From Plantago ovata (taxonomy: Eukaryota > Streptophyta > Magnoliopsida > Lamiales > Plantaginaceae), in contig CM051458.1 of assembly GCA_028274465.1 (NCBI GenBank), positions 13,655,566 through 13,719,565 on the forward strand: 64,000 nt of DNA. The letters are read 5' to 3'. The notes beneath the pieces are model-generated. The model had not been told where the DNA came from. It saw only the letters and a list, made by a program, of their open reading frames with translations, and made no database searches. This document shows positions 55,175 to 64,000 of the stretch, piece after piece. Both the position numbers and the translations under genes were made by a program. Position 1 is the stretch's first letter, and each line of letters begins with the position of its first letter.

Positions 55175-56220
55175 GAGGTGCAGGAAGAGGGTCTGTAATT
55201 TGGCTTGGGCGTTTGATGGATCGGAGGTATGTTGAGGTGATGAACAGGGAGAAGAGGTGTTGAGGGATAGGTTGCGGTGACTGGCTATGTCCGATTGAGT
55301 TCTCGCTTGCAGTTTCTTGGTTGTCTCTGTTGGCCGAGTTTGTGAAGTTGGTGTTGCTGATGTTGGAGGTTTGGATAAATTGATGGTGTGGAAAAGCTTG
55401 TTTCTCTTTCTTTCATTAAGGACAAGGATGAAGAAGTAAGATCTGTTACTGCTACGGTTTAAGGTTCGGAGGTGCTACGGTTCGTTGCTGGTCTCACTCT
55501 AAGGCGACGATGGTTGAGATGCCATGAGGGAGATGAAGTTGGGTGGTTTCGAGATAGTTTCAGTGGTTCGGGTGGTTTTTGGTGGTTACTTTGATTTTGG
55601 ACAGGTGAGTTGTTTGGCTACCGGAGCTACAGCAGATGCTCTACTGAGGTCGCTCCCTGTTGATGAATCCTTGGAGGCTTCGCTCAGGTGGGAGCCAAGG
55701 GGTTTGTAAATCGACTTGCAGATCCCCTCCCATTTTGGGCTCTCAAGCAGAAGCCAGAGGAGATTTTGGTATGCGTGACTTGTTAAGCTAAAGTCGAGCT
55801 TTGGACGGATTTTTTACCATAAGTGGGACAGGAGGTTGGCAGGTGGTAGATGATTTTGAGAAGTTTCTTCTCTGGTCAGTTTACATGGGATGGGTTTCAT
55901 ATTTGCAACATTGCCTCGGTTGCTTTTCGGGAGTTGGCGGCTCAGAAGCTGGCTCTTTAGGTTCAGGAGAGGTTGAGGTTACAGGGGTGGTTCAGGTCGT
56001 TAGGCTCAGGTTCCTTCCCACTAAAGTCGTTATTACCGTGTTTCTGGTTCTCAACAAGTTCAAGAGGCTAGGTTCGAGGTTCTGGTTCTAAAGGTTCAGG
56101 AAGATCAGGTTCAGGTTGAGGCGCTGAGTTTGTGGGGTTTTTTTTTTTTTTTTTTTACGGAGCATTACTTATGCTTGTTTTGTTTCAATTAATTAAAAAA
56201 AATTGACCGATTAAAAAAAA
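55175..56220 (+). mobile_element. LINE 3' end fragment, plus orientation
   Basis: Ends with a stem-loop (56,160-56,176) and an A-rich tail (56,193-56,220), plus GGTTCAGG-type short repeats (55,960-56,130) that mirror the AACCTGAACC repeats at 45,500-45,660. No frame shows a clear LINE domain. It joins the left fragment once gypsy element 2 is removed. Confidence 0.5.
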
Positions 56221-56991
56221 AGGACTGAAGTAGATTGTTGCAGCTACATACGAACACGCAAAGAAAGCAACAAACGAAACTAGCTTAAACATCCAAGAAA
56301 AGATATGGATCTAGTCACAGAGCACGTATCCACCAACACCTCTCAATCCTCATCCAATCCTCCAACAAATCCACCTCCAGATCTGATGAAAGTGAATACA
56401 CATCAAACATACGAACGGACTCAACCAACACGGGTGGAACAAAATCCACCAACACCTTAACCTTGTATGACAACAACGCCGGTTCTCAACGAGAATCACT
56501 AGGAGAGAGATTCCAATTTGAAAACAGATCAGGAGGAGTAGAAGAAACTGAAAACAAAGTTGCCAAAGTTCCGCATTTGGAGAAGGATGAGAAGGGTCGA
56601 TCCAAACCGTACTCTTGTAAACAGAAACAAATCTAGATCTTCTCCGATCTCGCTTGGATCTCAAAGAAAATGGAAGGAAACAACACACAAAAAGAAAGTG
56701 AAAAGGAAAAAACTAAAGAAAAGCGAAAAGCAAGAAAAAGAGGGAGCTCTGGCAGCCTTAGCAGGGCGGCTGCCGGAGCTCAGGGAGGGATTTTTGAGTT
56801 TTTTAAGTTCTTTTCTTGGTGGTGTTTTAATTTTTTAGAGAGAGTTTTTTTAACTAATGGGTATAGGTGTAAATTGATAAGACTTGTCGCGTCAAATGAT
56901 GTACTCGTAGTAATGTTCATACATTTCTAGTACCATATTTGTAGTAGCACATTCTAATGATTAGTGATTCTCTTGAGTTTTGACTGTGTTA
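56221..56991. other. Intergenic stretch
   Basis: No supported gene. It has a GA-rich region (56,640-56,760) giving a Lys/Glu-rich spurious frame, and a phrase AAAGTTGCCAAAGTTCCGCA (56,556) vaguely like 46,040. It ends in the TTA target duplication of Harbinger element B (56989-56991). Confidence 0.45.
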
Positions 56992-57014
56992 GACTAGCCG
57001 CATCAGTGGTTTAA

Positions 57015-57116
57015 GGCTAAGGCCAGTTTAAGGCCTTAAACTGGCCTTAGCCGCGTTTAAGCAGTCACTGATGCAGACGAAAACTGCTTAAACGCGGCTA
57101 AGGCCAGTTTAAGGCC
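57015..57116. repeat. Left subterminal palindromes of Harbinger B
   Basis: 57015-57052 is a perfect 38-bp palindrome centred on AAGGCCTT. Overlapping it, a 34-bp arm (57032-57065) is repeated inverted at 57083-57116 around a 17-bp spacer. The two structures compete for the same strand. Confidence 0.9.
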
Positions 57117-57357
57117 TGCCACGTCATTTTTATTTTTTTTATTTTTTTTATTTTTTGTTAAGGTAAAGAAAAAGGAAGATTGTTTGTAAAGAATTTCATA
57201 CGAAATCAAGTTTATAGATGGAAATCACGAATATATTACATTAAGTTGTACCGAATTTGAAACACACAATATTACAACAAGTTCTGCTTAATTGAAAACA
57301 AACGATTGAAACAAACAACTGAAACAATTGAAAATGCAAACAACATTCTAATGGAAA

Positions 57358-58782
57358 CTAAGGCCTCATCCTCCAAATGTGTTCAATCAAGTCATGTTTG
57401 AGTGCGTCATGCTGGATGTAACTCTCCATCATCCTCTGATTCTTCCTGTAATCAACAAAATCATTCAGAACAGATGGACGTGTTGTGATTGTCACGTCCC
57501 TAAGGATGTTTGCATTGTACTGCAAGTTGCCTTCGGCGCATTCCTTAAGCCAGTCTTCGATTGCTTGGTCGTAGTTTAAGTAATTGTCACGCTCATCCTC
57601 GACTATCATGTTGTGAAGTACGATGCAACAATCCATTATCTGTTGGAGTTGTAGCCTGCTATGTGGAAGGGCCGGATGCTTGATAATATGAAACCGAGCT
57701 TGTATAACTCCAAAAGCACGTTCCACATCTTTCCGGCAAGATTCTTGGCGCGTGCTGAACTTCTGTAGTTTGTGAGTCGTAGGATTGGGAACGGCAGGTA
57801 CGAATGTTGCCCAATTTGGGTAGATGCCATCGACTAGGTAGTAAGGCATGTTATACTCACGACCATTGATATGAAAGCGCACGTCAGGTGACACACCGTT
57901 GAGGAGATCGTCGAACAAATGTGATCGTTCGAGCACCGTCTTATCATTGAATTTTCCAGAAAGTCCAAAGAATGAATGCCAGATCCAAGTATCTTGGGAT
58001 GCAACAGCTTCGAGAATGAGAGTGGGCTTTCCGCTCCTGCCTTGAAATTGACCGGCCCACGCCTTTGGACAATTCTTCCACTCCCAGTGCATACAATCGA
58101 CACTTCCAATCATCCCGGGGAAGCCTCTACTCGCGTTGATTGCAAGAAGCCTTCTCAAATCATTTTCAGTAGGCTTCCGCATGTACTCCGGGCCAAAGCG
58201 TTGTACGACTGCGATACAGAATCGATTAAGACATTTAATAGCCGTGCTTTCTCCCATTCTGCAATACTCATCAACCCCGTCTGCGCAAAGCCCATAGGCT
58301 ATCATTTTCATGACTGCGGTAAACTTTTGGTAAGGGGTTAAACTCGGTGTACCAGCCGCATTGACGCTGTTGTGGAAGTAGGTGTCCGTCTCCATCACAC
58401 CGGCCATCACTCTGTCGAACAATTCCCTCCTCATTCGGAACCTCCGTCTGAATTGGTTTGCGTAGGTAGCTCTTGGAGCAAAGTAGTCATCGTACAATTG
58501 CACTCCCCGTTGCACTCTACTCCTATCAATGTACGCACGTTTCTTCTTTTCTTTTTGTGGCTTCTTTGATCGTTCTTCATACTGCATGGATTGTTCTATC
58601 ATGCTTGGCAAGTTTTGGATGAACTGCTTTTCCATTACTTTGTAGTTCGAGGACGAACCACCATCATTGAATTGTTGGTTGAATTGAGGGTAGAATTCTG
58701 GGTAGATTTCTGCAGTAAAGTTCTGGAGGAAGTTATCGGTGGATGATGATGATGATGAAGATGATGAAGATGATGAAGACAT
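57358..58782 (-). CDS. PIF/Harbinger DDE transposase
   Basis: An uninterrupted 474-codon frame. After a Ser-rich start (encoded by TCATCATC repeats) and a basic stretch (KKRAYIDRSRVQRG), an N-terminal helical region (RRRFRMRRELFDRVMAGV ... YQKFTAVMKMIAYGL ... AIKCLNRFCIAVVQRF) precedes the catalytic DDE_Tnp_4 ('plant transposon protein') domain. Its three acidic residues are visible in GMIGSVDCMHWEW, YYLVDGIYPNW and CRKDVERAFGVIQARF; the LHNMIVEDE block follows. The length is normal for the family. It should excise and insert the element at TTA/TAA sites with the help of ORF1. ATG at 58780-58782 lies in a suitable context after an AT-rich leader. It is the only transposase in this window with all catalytic residues intact. 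Confidence 0.93.
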   Translation of the reverse strand: MSSSSSSSSSSSSSTDNFLQNFTAEIYPEFYPQFNQQFNDGGSSSNYKVMEKQFIQNLPSMIEQSMQYEERSKKPQKEKKKRAYIDRSRVQRGVQLYDDYFAPRATYANQFRRRFRMRRELFDRVMAGVMETDTYFHNSVNAAGTPSLTPYQKFTAVMKMIAYGLCADGVDEYCRMGESTAIKCLNRFCIAVVQRFGPEYMRKPTENDLRRLLAINASRGFPGMIGSVDCMHWEWKNCPKAWAGQFQGRSGKPTLILEAVASQDTWIWHSFFGLSGKFNDKTVLERSHLFDDLLNGVSPDVRFHINGREYNMPYYLVDGIYPNWATFVPAVPNPTTHKLQKFSTRQESCRKDVERAFGVIQARFHIIKHPALPHSRLQLQQIMDCCIVLHNMIVEDERDNYLNYDQAIEDWLKECAEGNLQYNANILRDVTITTRPSVLNDFVDYRKNQRMMESYIQHDALKHDLIEHIWRMRP

Positions 58783-58886
58783 GATTATCTTTCGAGAGTG
58801 GAAGTGGTTGTGGATGCAATTGGATTGTGTTGGTTGGTGTGTCTGATTGTAAGTTCTGAGATGCTATTAAATAGAGAAAGTCAGCT

Positions 58887-59090
58887 GGCAAATTCAAATT
58901 CAAATTCAAATTAAAGATAAGATTTCCGACAAATTCAAATTCAAATTAAAGATAAGATTCCCGACAAATTCAAATTCAAATTCAAATTAAAGATCAGATT
59001 CCCGACAAATTCAAATTCAAATTAAAGATAAGATTCCCGACAAATTCAAATTCAAATTAAAGATAAGATTCCTGACAAATTCATTTCAAA
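58887..59090. repeat. Minisatellite between Harbinger B genes
   Basis: About five copies of a 31-45 bp unit GACAAATTCAAATTCAAATT + AAAGATAAGATTCC, starting near 58,887, 58,928, 58,973, 59,004, 59,039 and 59,075. Copies differ by the number of internal AAATTC hexamers. It lies in the transposase leader. Confidence 0.88.
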
Positions 59091-59249
59091 TTCAAATTTC
59101 AAATTTCAAACAACACACTGATTTTATTACAACGGACATCGATCTCTCACGGAAAGGAAATACAAGCACACCACACTTGGACATAAAATTAAAAAACGAA
59201 CAAATCACACATGCGTTAAAGTAAAATAAAAGCAGACGACCATTTCTGC

Positions 59250-60239
59250 CTACTCATCGGGAAACAACTCCATCTTAAGACTGTCGAACACTAGCTGCTC
59301 ATCAGGCATCAAATCACGGACAGCCTTTTTTGCTAGATATTTGGTATACATCTTCAACTTCTTGAAACGTAGTTCTTCATCTTGTCTCTTTTGTTGTTTC
59401 TCGGATATCTCCTGGAAATAGAGAAACTTCTGTTGGTCAAGCTCAATTGAAGCCGGATAATTCATGGTGAACCGCGACATTTCTTCACTTATCGGACTTG
59501 AGCTAGAATTTCCATTTCTAGCCAACCTCTTGGCCACGTCACGTCCCATGGGACGTTTCTCCAGGGAGGTCACGACAAATGAACGTTTGCTCCCACCACT
59601 ACTACCAGCACCCGCAGATGCCATTGGCTCGTCTTCTCCCTCGTCACCACCACCACCGGCCTCTCCCTCCCGAGGCCTGTTCACATAATCATCCCAGCGT
59701 AAGTATTCCGCATGCTCCGGATACTTCTTCACGACATTCCATTGCTCCATAAGTGTGAAGGCCTCATTTTTCTTTGCTCTGTAGAGATCCTGGGCGTACG
59801 AAATTATTTGTTCATCGGTGTAGTTACCACTACGTTGACCAAGGAACTTGTGTGCTTTTTCATGGCAGATAACCCACACAGATATGTGTTTTTTAAGCAA
59901 CTGCAATCTCCCCCGGAGTGAGTCCTTGGTGCGCACATTCATATCAGGAATCATCCCATCCCTACGGGCGTTTTCGTATCTTTCGGACACCTTTCTGAAG
60001 ATCGACTTGAGGTCTTGGTTCGTGCCGGTGATTGGGCACTGGCAAACCTCCGCGTAAGCAATCAGAATGACCCCGTCCTCATGAATGTTGAAGCTGTGTC
60101 TCTTAGAACCACCACCACCAACTTTTTTAGCGGCTTTCTCTTTTCCTTTGCCACGACCACATGTTCTTTCCTCGGCCACGGGCGGCTCCGGCTGGGTCTC
60201 ACGAACAATCTCAGGGTACTGTTGAGAATCATAGAACAT
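59250..60239 (-). CDS. Harbinger ORF1, Myb/SANT and NAM-associated-like protein
   Basis: 329 codons from ATG at 60239. Near residues 50-135 is a Myb/SANT-like domain (RHSFNIHEDGVILIAYAEVC ... NQDLKSIFRKVSERYENARR ... SLRGRLQLLKKHISVWVIC), followed by DLYRAKKNEAFTLMEQWNVV and a C-terminal part typical of NAM-associated/ORF1 proteins with a helical basic tail (ISEKQQKRQDEELRFKKLKM). A Gly/Ser/Glu-rich linker with GRDVAKR lies between. These ORF1 proteins bind DNA and assist the transposase. The true N-terminus probably lies upstream: a related frame begins at ATG 60419-60421 but has a TAA at 60401-60403, and one frameshift must lie between there and 60,300, most likely in the G-runs at 60,319-60,333. 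As read, the protein lacks that N-terminal extension. Confidence 0.85.
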   Translation of the reverse strand: MFYDSQQYPEIVRETQPEPPVAEERTCGRGKGKEKAAKKVGGGGSKRHSFNIHEDGVILIAYAEVCQCPITGTNQDLKSIFRKVSERYENARRDGMIPDMNVRTKDSLRGRLQLLKKHISVWVICHEKAHKFLGQRSGNYTDEQIISYAQDLYRAKKNEAFTLMEQWNVVKKYPEHAEYLRWDDYVNRPREGEAGGGGDEGEDEPMASAGAGSSGGSKRSFVVTSLEKRPMGRDVAKRLARNGNSSSSPISEEMSRFTMNYPASIELDQQKFLYFQEISEKQQKRQDEELRFKKLKMYTKYLAKKAVRDLMPDEQLVFDSLKMELFPDE

Positions 60240-60713
60240 GGGTGTTTGTGAGGGTGGACTGTTGAAATAAGAAACATACGGAGTTTCAGATGGGTTTTGG
60301 AAAAGAGCTCGGTTAGGTGGGGGGAGGGGGTTGGACGAAACATGTCATTCATGATAGAATCGTATCGTTCAGGATCGCTGTTTTTCAAGTAATTAAGATA
60401 TTATTGTTGTTCGGGAGTCATTTTGGTGGATGAGAAAAATGGAAAGGAAAAGAGTTGAGAGAGTGTTTTGAGTTTAATTAAGAAGGGAAAAATGAGTTGG
60501 AGAAATTGTGAGCAAACATATCCAAGAGTGGTGTCTATTTATAGATCTCGAAAAGTTCTATCCGTTGGTAATTTTTATTTATTTTTTGCATTTTTATTTT
60601 AAAAGTTATGACCGTTTGAAATTTAAATGGAAAAGTAAAAAAAAAGAATTAAAAAAAAAAAAAAACTAAATGGGTGGAGTCCACCAAAAAGGTGGACTCC
60701 ACACCACATGGCT

Positions 60714-60839
60714 GCTCAGCGTTTATCATAAACGCTGAGCATGCCAAAACGCGGCCCCCGCGTTTTGGGCCACATCAGTGGCCCAAAACGCGGCTTGGGC
60801 CGCGTTTTCAGTCCCCTTAAGCGCGCTTAAGGGGACTGA
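60714..60839. repeat. Right subterminal palindromes of Harbinger B
   Basis: Three structures in a row: GCTCAGCGTTTAT/ATAAACGCTGAGC (60,714-60,740), a GC-rich AAAACGCGG/CCGCGTTTT and GGGCCAC/GTGGCCC set (60,746-60,808), and a perfect 32-bp palindrome at 60,808-60,839. Confidence 0.88.
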
Positions 60840-60853
60840 TGTGTGTAGTCTTA

Positions 60854-61110
60854 ATGGATTTTGAGATTGAAGGAAGACTATTATTCGATAATGTGAATTA
60901 TATCCCTAAAGATATATGACATAAAAAAGGAGAGTGTCGGTGAATCATCTTAATTCATCAATAGAAAAGTATAAGGAATCTTAAATATTTGGCAATGACT
61001 TGCGACATATATATATAGTAGTTTACCGAACACAATCTTCTGGAACTACAACCGTAAAGTAAATAGAAATGTAATTTGAAAAAAAAAATTGCGCACCTTA
61101 TCTCTAAAGA
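60854..61110. other. Non-coding, first copy of a diverged repeat
   Basis: The part at about 61,000-61,110 (GACATATATATATAGTAGTTT...) resembles 63,015-63,135. No gene. Confidence 0.45.
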
Positions 61111-62311
61111 ACATTTATAAATGGGGCTATTTTCTGTTATTACAGATTAGCTCACCTATATTTTTATTACGTAAACTTCCCCTGCTATAAAAATTTAATT
61201 ACAGATTAACCCACGGCTTTGACTTTCGGTGCTCTAATCCCTAGAAATGACATTTTCGCCCCTGTCGGAATTTCTGATTTTGAAATCATCCAAACAACAT
61301 GAACTTCAAAATCAGTCCTAAAGTATTCCATCCTTTTTAATCTAGCCCCCAAATTTTGTAAAAAACCTCAAACAAGTCCATGTAACAATGGAGGATTTCC
61401 AAAACTCAAAAAATCAATCCCAGATCAAAGAGGACGAAAAATGGAGAAAATTGATATATAGAACCCCTAGGGAGATGAAGAAAAGGGAGGGAGCTCAAAG
61501 CTCCATCATCCTCCAACAAAGGTGGATGAATTCATCATCTTCCACTTTTTTTTTTATTTTTTTGGATGCGATCATGAAGCATTTGTTGCTCAATTCGATC
61601 CATTCAACATCCTATGTTGTTCTCCATGTTTCCACGAATCTATTGCAGCCAATTTTGGTATAGATTGAATGAAGAATACAAAGTTTGGAAGAAACCCATC
61701 AATGGAGTTTCAAGCTCCATGAACCCTAAATCAAACTTCATCAACGAATCTCTAAACTCGAATTTGGTGGGTCCAATAGAAAGAGGGAGAAAAATGGAGA
61801 AGATTGATGTATAGAACCCCTTGGAAGATGAAGAAACGTGAAAGAGCTCAAAATCCTCATCAATGGCGGATGAAGGGTACTATTCATCATTTTCCTCAAA
61901 AATTTTGATAAAAAGAAAAAAAAAGGGGGGGGGGGATGAAGATGATGGTGATGGTTTCGTGATGTAGATTCATGGAGAATGATGGCAGTTGATGATAACT
62001 GATGATAATGATGATGGAGGCCGTGAAGATGATAATGGTTTCGTATGTATGTTGTTGTGAAGATGATGAAGTGGTGAAGATGATGATAAAAATCAGAAAA
62101 ATAAAAGGGTTAGTGAAAAAGAAAAAAAAAATAAAAAAAGGAGAAATAAAATGGTTAAGGGCATGTTTGGATGTTAAGTTTGGAAGAGAGAGAGGACGCC
62201 GGAGTCAATGCCAGACGTTGGGTTTATTTGTAATTTTCCGCGATAGTTGAGTTTGGATGCAAAGTAGTTGTTTAGTGGGGGTACCAAATGTAATTATGTC
62301 TTAAAAAAATA
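61111..62311. mobile_element. Possible Mutator-like or MITE insertion
   Basis: The ends are loosely inverted (left GGGGCTATTTTCTGTTATTA, right reverse complement CTATTTTTTTAAGACATAAT, both with TTACA...CACC/CCCC beyond). The insertion interrupts the diverged repeat described at 60,854, which gives the boundaries to within a few bases. The interior has GAGCTC motifs like the Mutator-like elements above and an internal 60-bp repeat (61,441-61,505 and 61,795-61,855). No clear 9-bp duplication was found. Open frames inside show no domain. Confidence 0.4.
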
Positions 62312-62454
62312 GGAACTTTCTAGAAACCATACATCCTATTCTACATGATTCCCACTAATGGACCCGATCCACGACTTAGCAACGAACTGGGCAGCCCATG
62401 CGGATAGGAATCCCAACACAATATTGCCCCCTTAAAACAAAATTTGTCTCCAAG

Positions 62455-62705
62455 TTTCTCTAGCCTTCACCGTAGCTTCTGGACCACCCATGGCTATGTC
62501 TCCATTGTTCTCCTGGACCGAACACAAGAATCAAGCTAGCCAGAAGTACAATGTAAGGTTGTGTCCATTGTTCTCCTGGACCGAACACAAGAATCAAAGC
62601 TAGCCTTCACCGACCACCAATGGATATGTCTCCACTGTTCTCCTGGACCGAACACAAGAATCAAGCTAGCCAGAACTACTACGTAAGGTTGTATCAAGTA
62701 TTTTT
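62455..62705 (+). repeat. 63-67 bp tandem repeat, three copies
   Basis: TTCTCCTGGACCGAACACAA recurs near 62,508, 62,571 and 62,638, followed each time by GAATCAA(A)GCTAGCC. A partial unit precedes. No coding. Confidence 0.85.
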
Positions 62706-62759
62706 GTTCAATCTCCCCTTTTTGTTGTGTCAAATATTCTTGTTCGAGTTAAATCCTAC

Positions 62760-64000
62760 ACTTTTTAGATAATAATATTGGGCACGTTAGTGCTGGTCAA
62801 CAAGGTTCTAGGGTAGGCATGGTAACCTTAGGTAACGTTGATTGTGCGGTACCGTTAGGCTATACCGCTGAAGAGCCTAACGATGATGTATATGTGTACA
62901 ATTTGTTTTCCTAATCTGGTACCGGAATATGCGTTTGAGTTGGAGTGTGATATCGTTCAAGCATGGTAGGACGATGTAGGCATAGCCATGGGTGCTCCAC
63001 AAGAATCAACAATGCGATGTGACATATATATAGCAGTTTATTTCACACAGTCTTGCGTAACTACAACAGTGAACTAAATAAGATTGTAATAAGAAAACAA
63101 AATATACATACGCGTCTTATTTATAAGGAACCTTCCAGAAATTTTAGGTAAGAACTTTCCAGACAGCCTAATTACTGGACTTATAGATGATTTCCACAAA
63201 TAGATCTGATTCACCACTTGGCACGAACAAATCAGTCAGTATGGATACAATGTCTTATAAATATGTATCAATAATTAGGGAACACCTACCAGCATTCTCG
63301 TCCTAGTATTTTCCCCCTCTAATGGTGTTTGGAATCTAAAAACCTTTGAATGTACACGTAATACTGCAGACTTAAACTGCATGTTTGGGTTTGAGTTTGT
63401 GAGAGGCCTTTTGAATAGTAGCGTGAGAAGTGAATAGTGATTACTGTTGAGAGGGGTTTCTGAAATTAGGTTTGGGTTTGAGTTAGTAAAAGGTAATAGG
63501 ATATAGGGGGAATATTAATAGGTATGATGATGATTGGTGATGATTGGTTGATTGAATGATTGGTTAGTTATAGTTAGTTGTATTGGGATTGTGGAAGAAT
63601 GTATTGGAAATTGAGTAGATTTGGTTGGGAATTGAATTTTTTAATATAAGATGAATTATATAAAAGATAATTTAGTAAAATTAGAACCTGAATGTACAAA
63701 ATTTCTGCGTCATCTGGATTTATTTATTTTCTTTTCGTTTTTTTTTTTTTTTTCTTATTAAAGAAAGAAACAAGTTGAGGTCGGGGAAAACATTTGAATG
63801 CGTATTACGAAATATTATAGCGGTGAAAATATGATTTATTTAGTTTATGACAATAATCATACGACTATACGTTCGGTACCACACGGTGACCAACAATATA
63901 AATACGAAACTAGTTACCCTTAGGGCGAACCGAAAGGGTTTACAAATATAATATGACAAGGATATATTAGGAAGTTCAATTTTTCATGAAAATTACGATG
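62760..64000. other. Non-coding end of window
   Basis: No gene or defined element recognised. 63,015-63,240 is a second, diverged copy of sequence at 61,000-61,110 and 62,310-62,410 (GACATATATATAG..., CCACTTGGCACGAAC-like phrases). AT-rich with a T-run at 63,738. Confidence 0.5.

Larger units (their letters stand above)
56992..60850 (-). mobile_element. PIF/Harbinger element B (3.86 kb, nearly complete)
   Basis: Flanked by TTA (56989-56991 and 60851-60853). Terminal sequences GACTAGCCGCATCAGT (left) and GACTACACACATCAGT (right, reverse complement) are imperfect inverted repeats. It carries an intact transposase ORF (58782-57358) and a Myb/SANT-type ORF1 (60239-59250 plus a broken start) in the same direction, the standard two-gene layout. 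Both subterminal regions are made of long perfect palindromes (57015-57116 and 60714-60839). Confidence 0.92.

Noticed and set aside
61388-61663. 91-aa possible host gene
   Set aside because: It lies within a probable non-autonomous insertion, part of its sequence is repeated 350 bp downstream, and no domain is seen.

Overview
This window looks like plant nuclear DNA, from a eudicot and possibly an asterid; the sequence alone does not fix the species. The evidence is the repeat content: CACTA/En-Spm elements with arrays of GCGACGGAT-type subterminal repeats, a very large SIRE/Maximus-like Ty1-copia element with a long extra reading frame after pol, Ty3-gypsy gag-protease elements with an Asp-tRNA-type primer binding site, PIF/Harbinger elements, small Mutator-like elements, and L1-type LINEs carrying an RNase H domain. 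I recognise no host protein-coding gene. Nearly everything is transposon sequence, and most of the coding sequence is broken.

Region 1 (1-34,340) is a deep nest. An old LINE on the minus strand (RNase H at 28,323-28,820, zf-RVT at 34,077-34,340) carries two insertions. The first is a LINE-type insertion at 28,821-34,061, flanked by a 15-bp target duplication; it holds a second LINE with a reverse transcriptase and an LTR-like segment. The second is a CACTA element whose right end is at 28,282. That CACTA element is interrupted inside a TNPA-like exon by the copia element (4,913-25,578, running off the left through an interrupted 3' LTR). The copia element holds a gag-protease gypsy element (11,711-17,964, TSD GGATT), a 678-bp Mutator-like element inside its zinc knuckle (22,692-23,369), and a LINE in its 3' LTR. 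A further CACTA element (1-3,955) sits in that LINE.

Region 2 (34,341-45,370) has a 895-bp Mutator-like element with a 9-bp TSD, a 65-bp tandem repeat, a solo copia LTR (TSD AATCA), and a CACTA element (37,980-44,676, TSD ATA). The CACTA element contains a Harbinger-like element with an orphan Myb/SANT-like ORF and a tRNA-Pro-like sequence with a shortened anticodon loop. A 312-bp Tourist-like MITE (TSD TAA) follows.

Region 3 (45,371-56,220) is LINE 3'-end sequence at both edges in opposite orientation, split by a second gypsy gag-protease element (46,560-55,174, TSD GAGGT). That element contains another solo copia LTR (49,037-50,613, TSD CTAGG).

Region 4 (56,992-60,850) is an almost complete PIF/Harbinger element (TSD TTA) with an uninterrupted 474-aa transposase and a Myb/SANT-type ORF1 whose first part is broken. 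Its ends are built of long perfect palindromes. Region 5 (60,851-64,000) has no gene: a possible MITE or Mutator-like insertion, short tandem repeats and a diverged direct repeat.

The most interesting signals are non-coding structures shared by related elements: a GC-rich near-palindrome just upstream of the gypsy LTR TATA boxes that varies in copy number, a pair of conserved hairpins in the gypsy internal region, a 3' stem-loop shared by four LINE tails, and the tRNA-like sequence inside a CACTA element. I did not find a convincing new multi-gene system.
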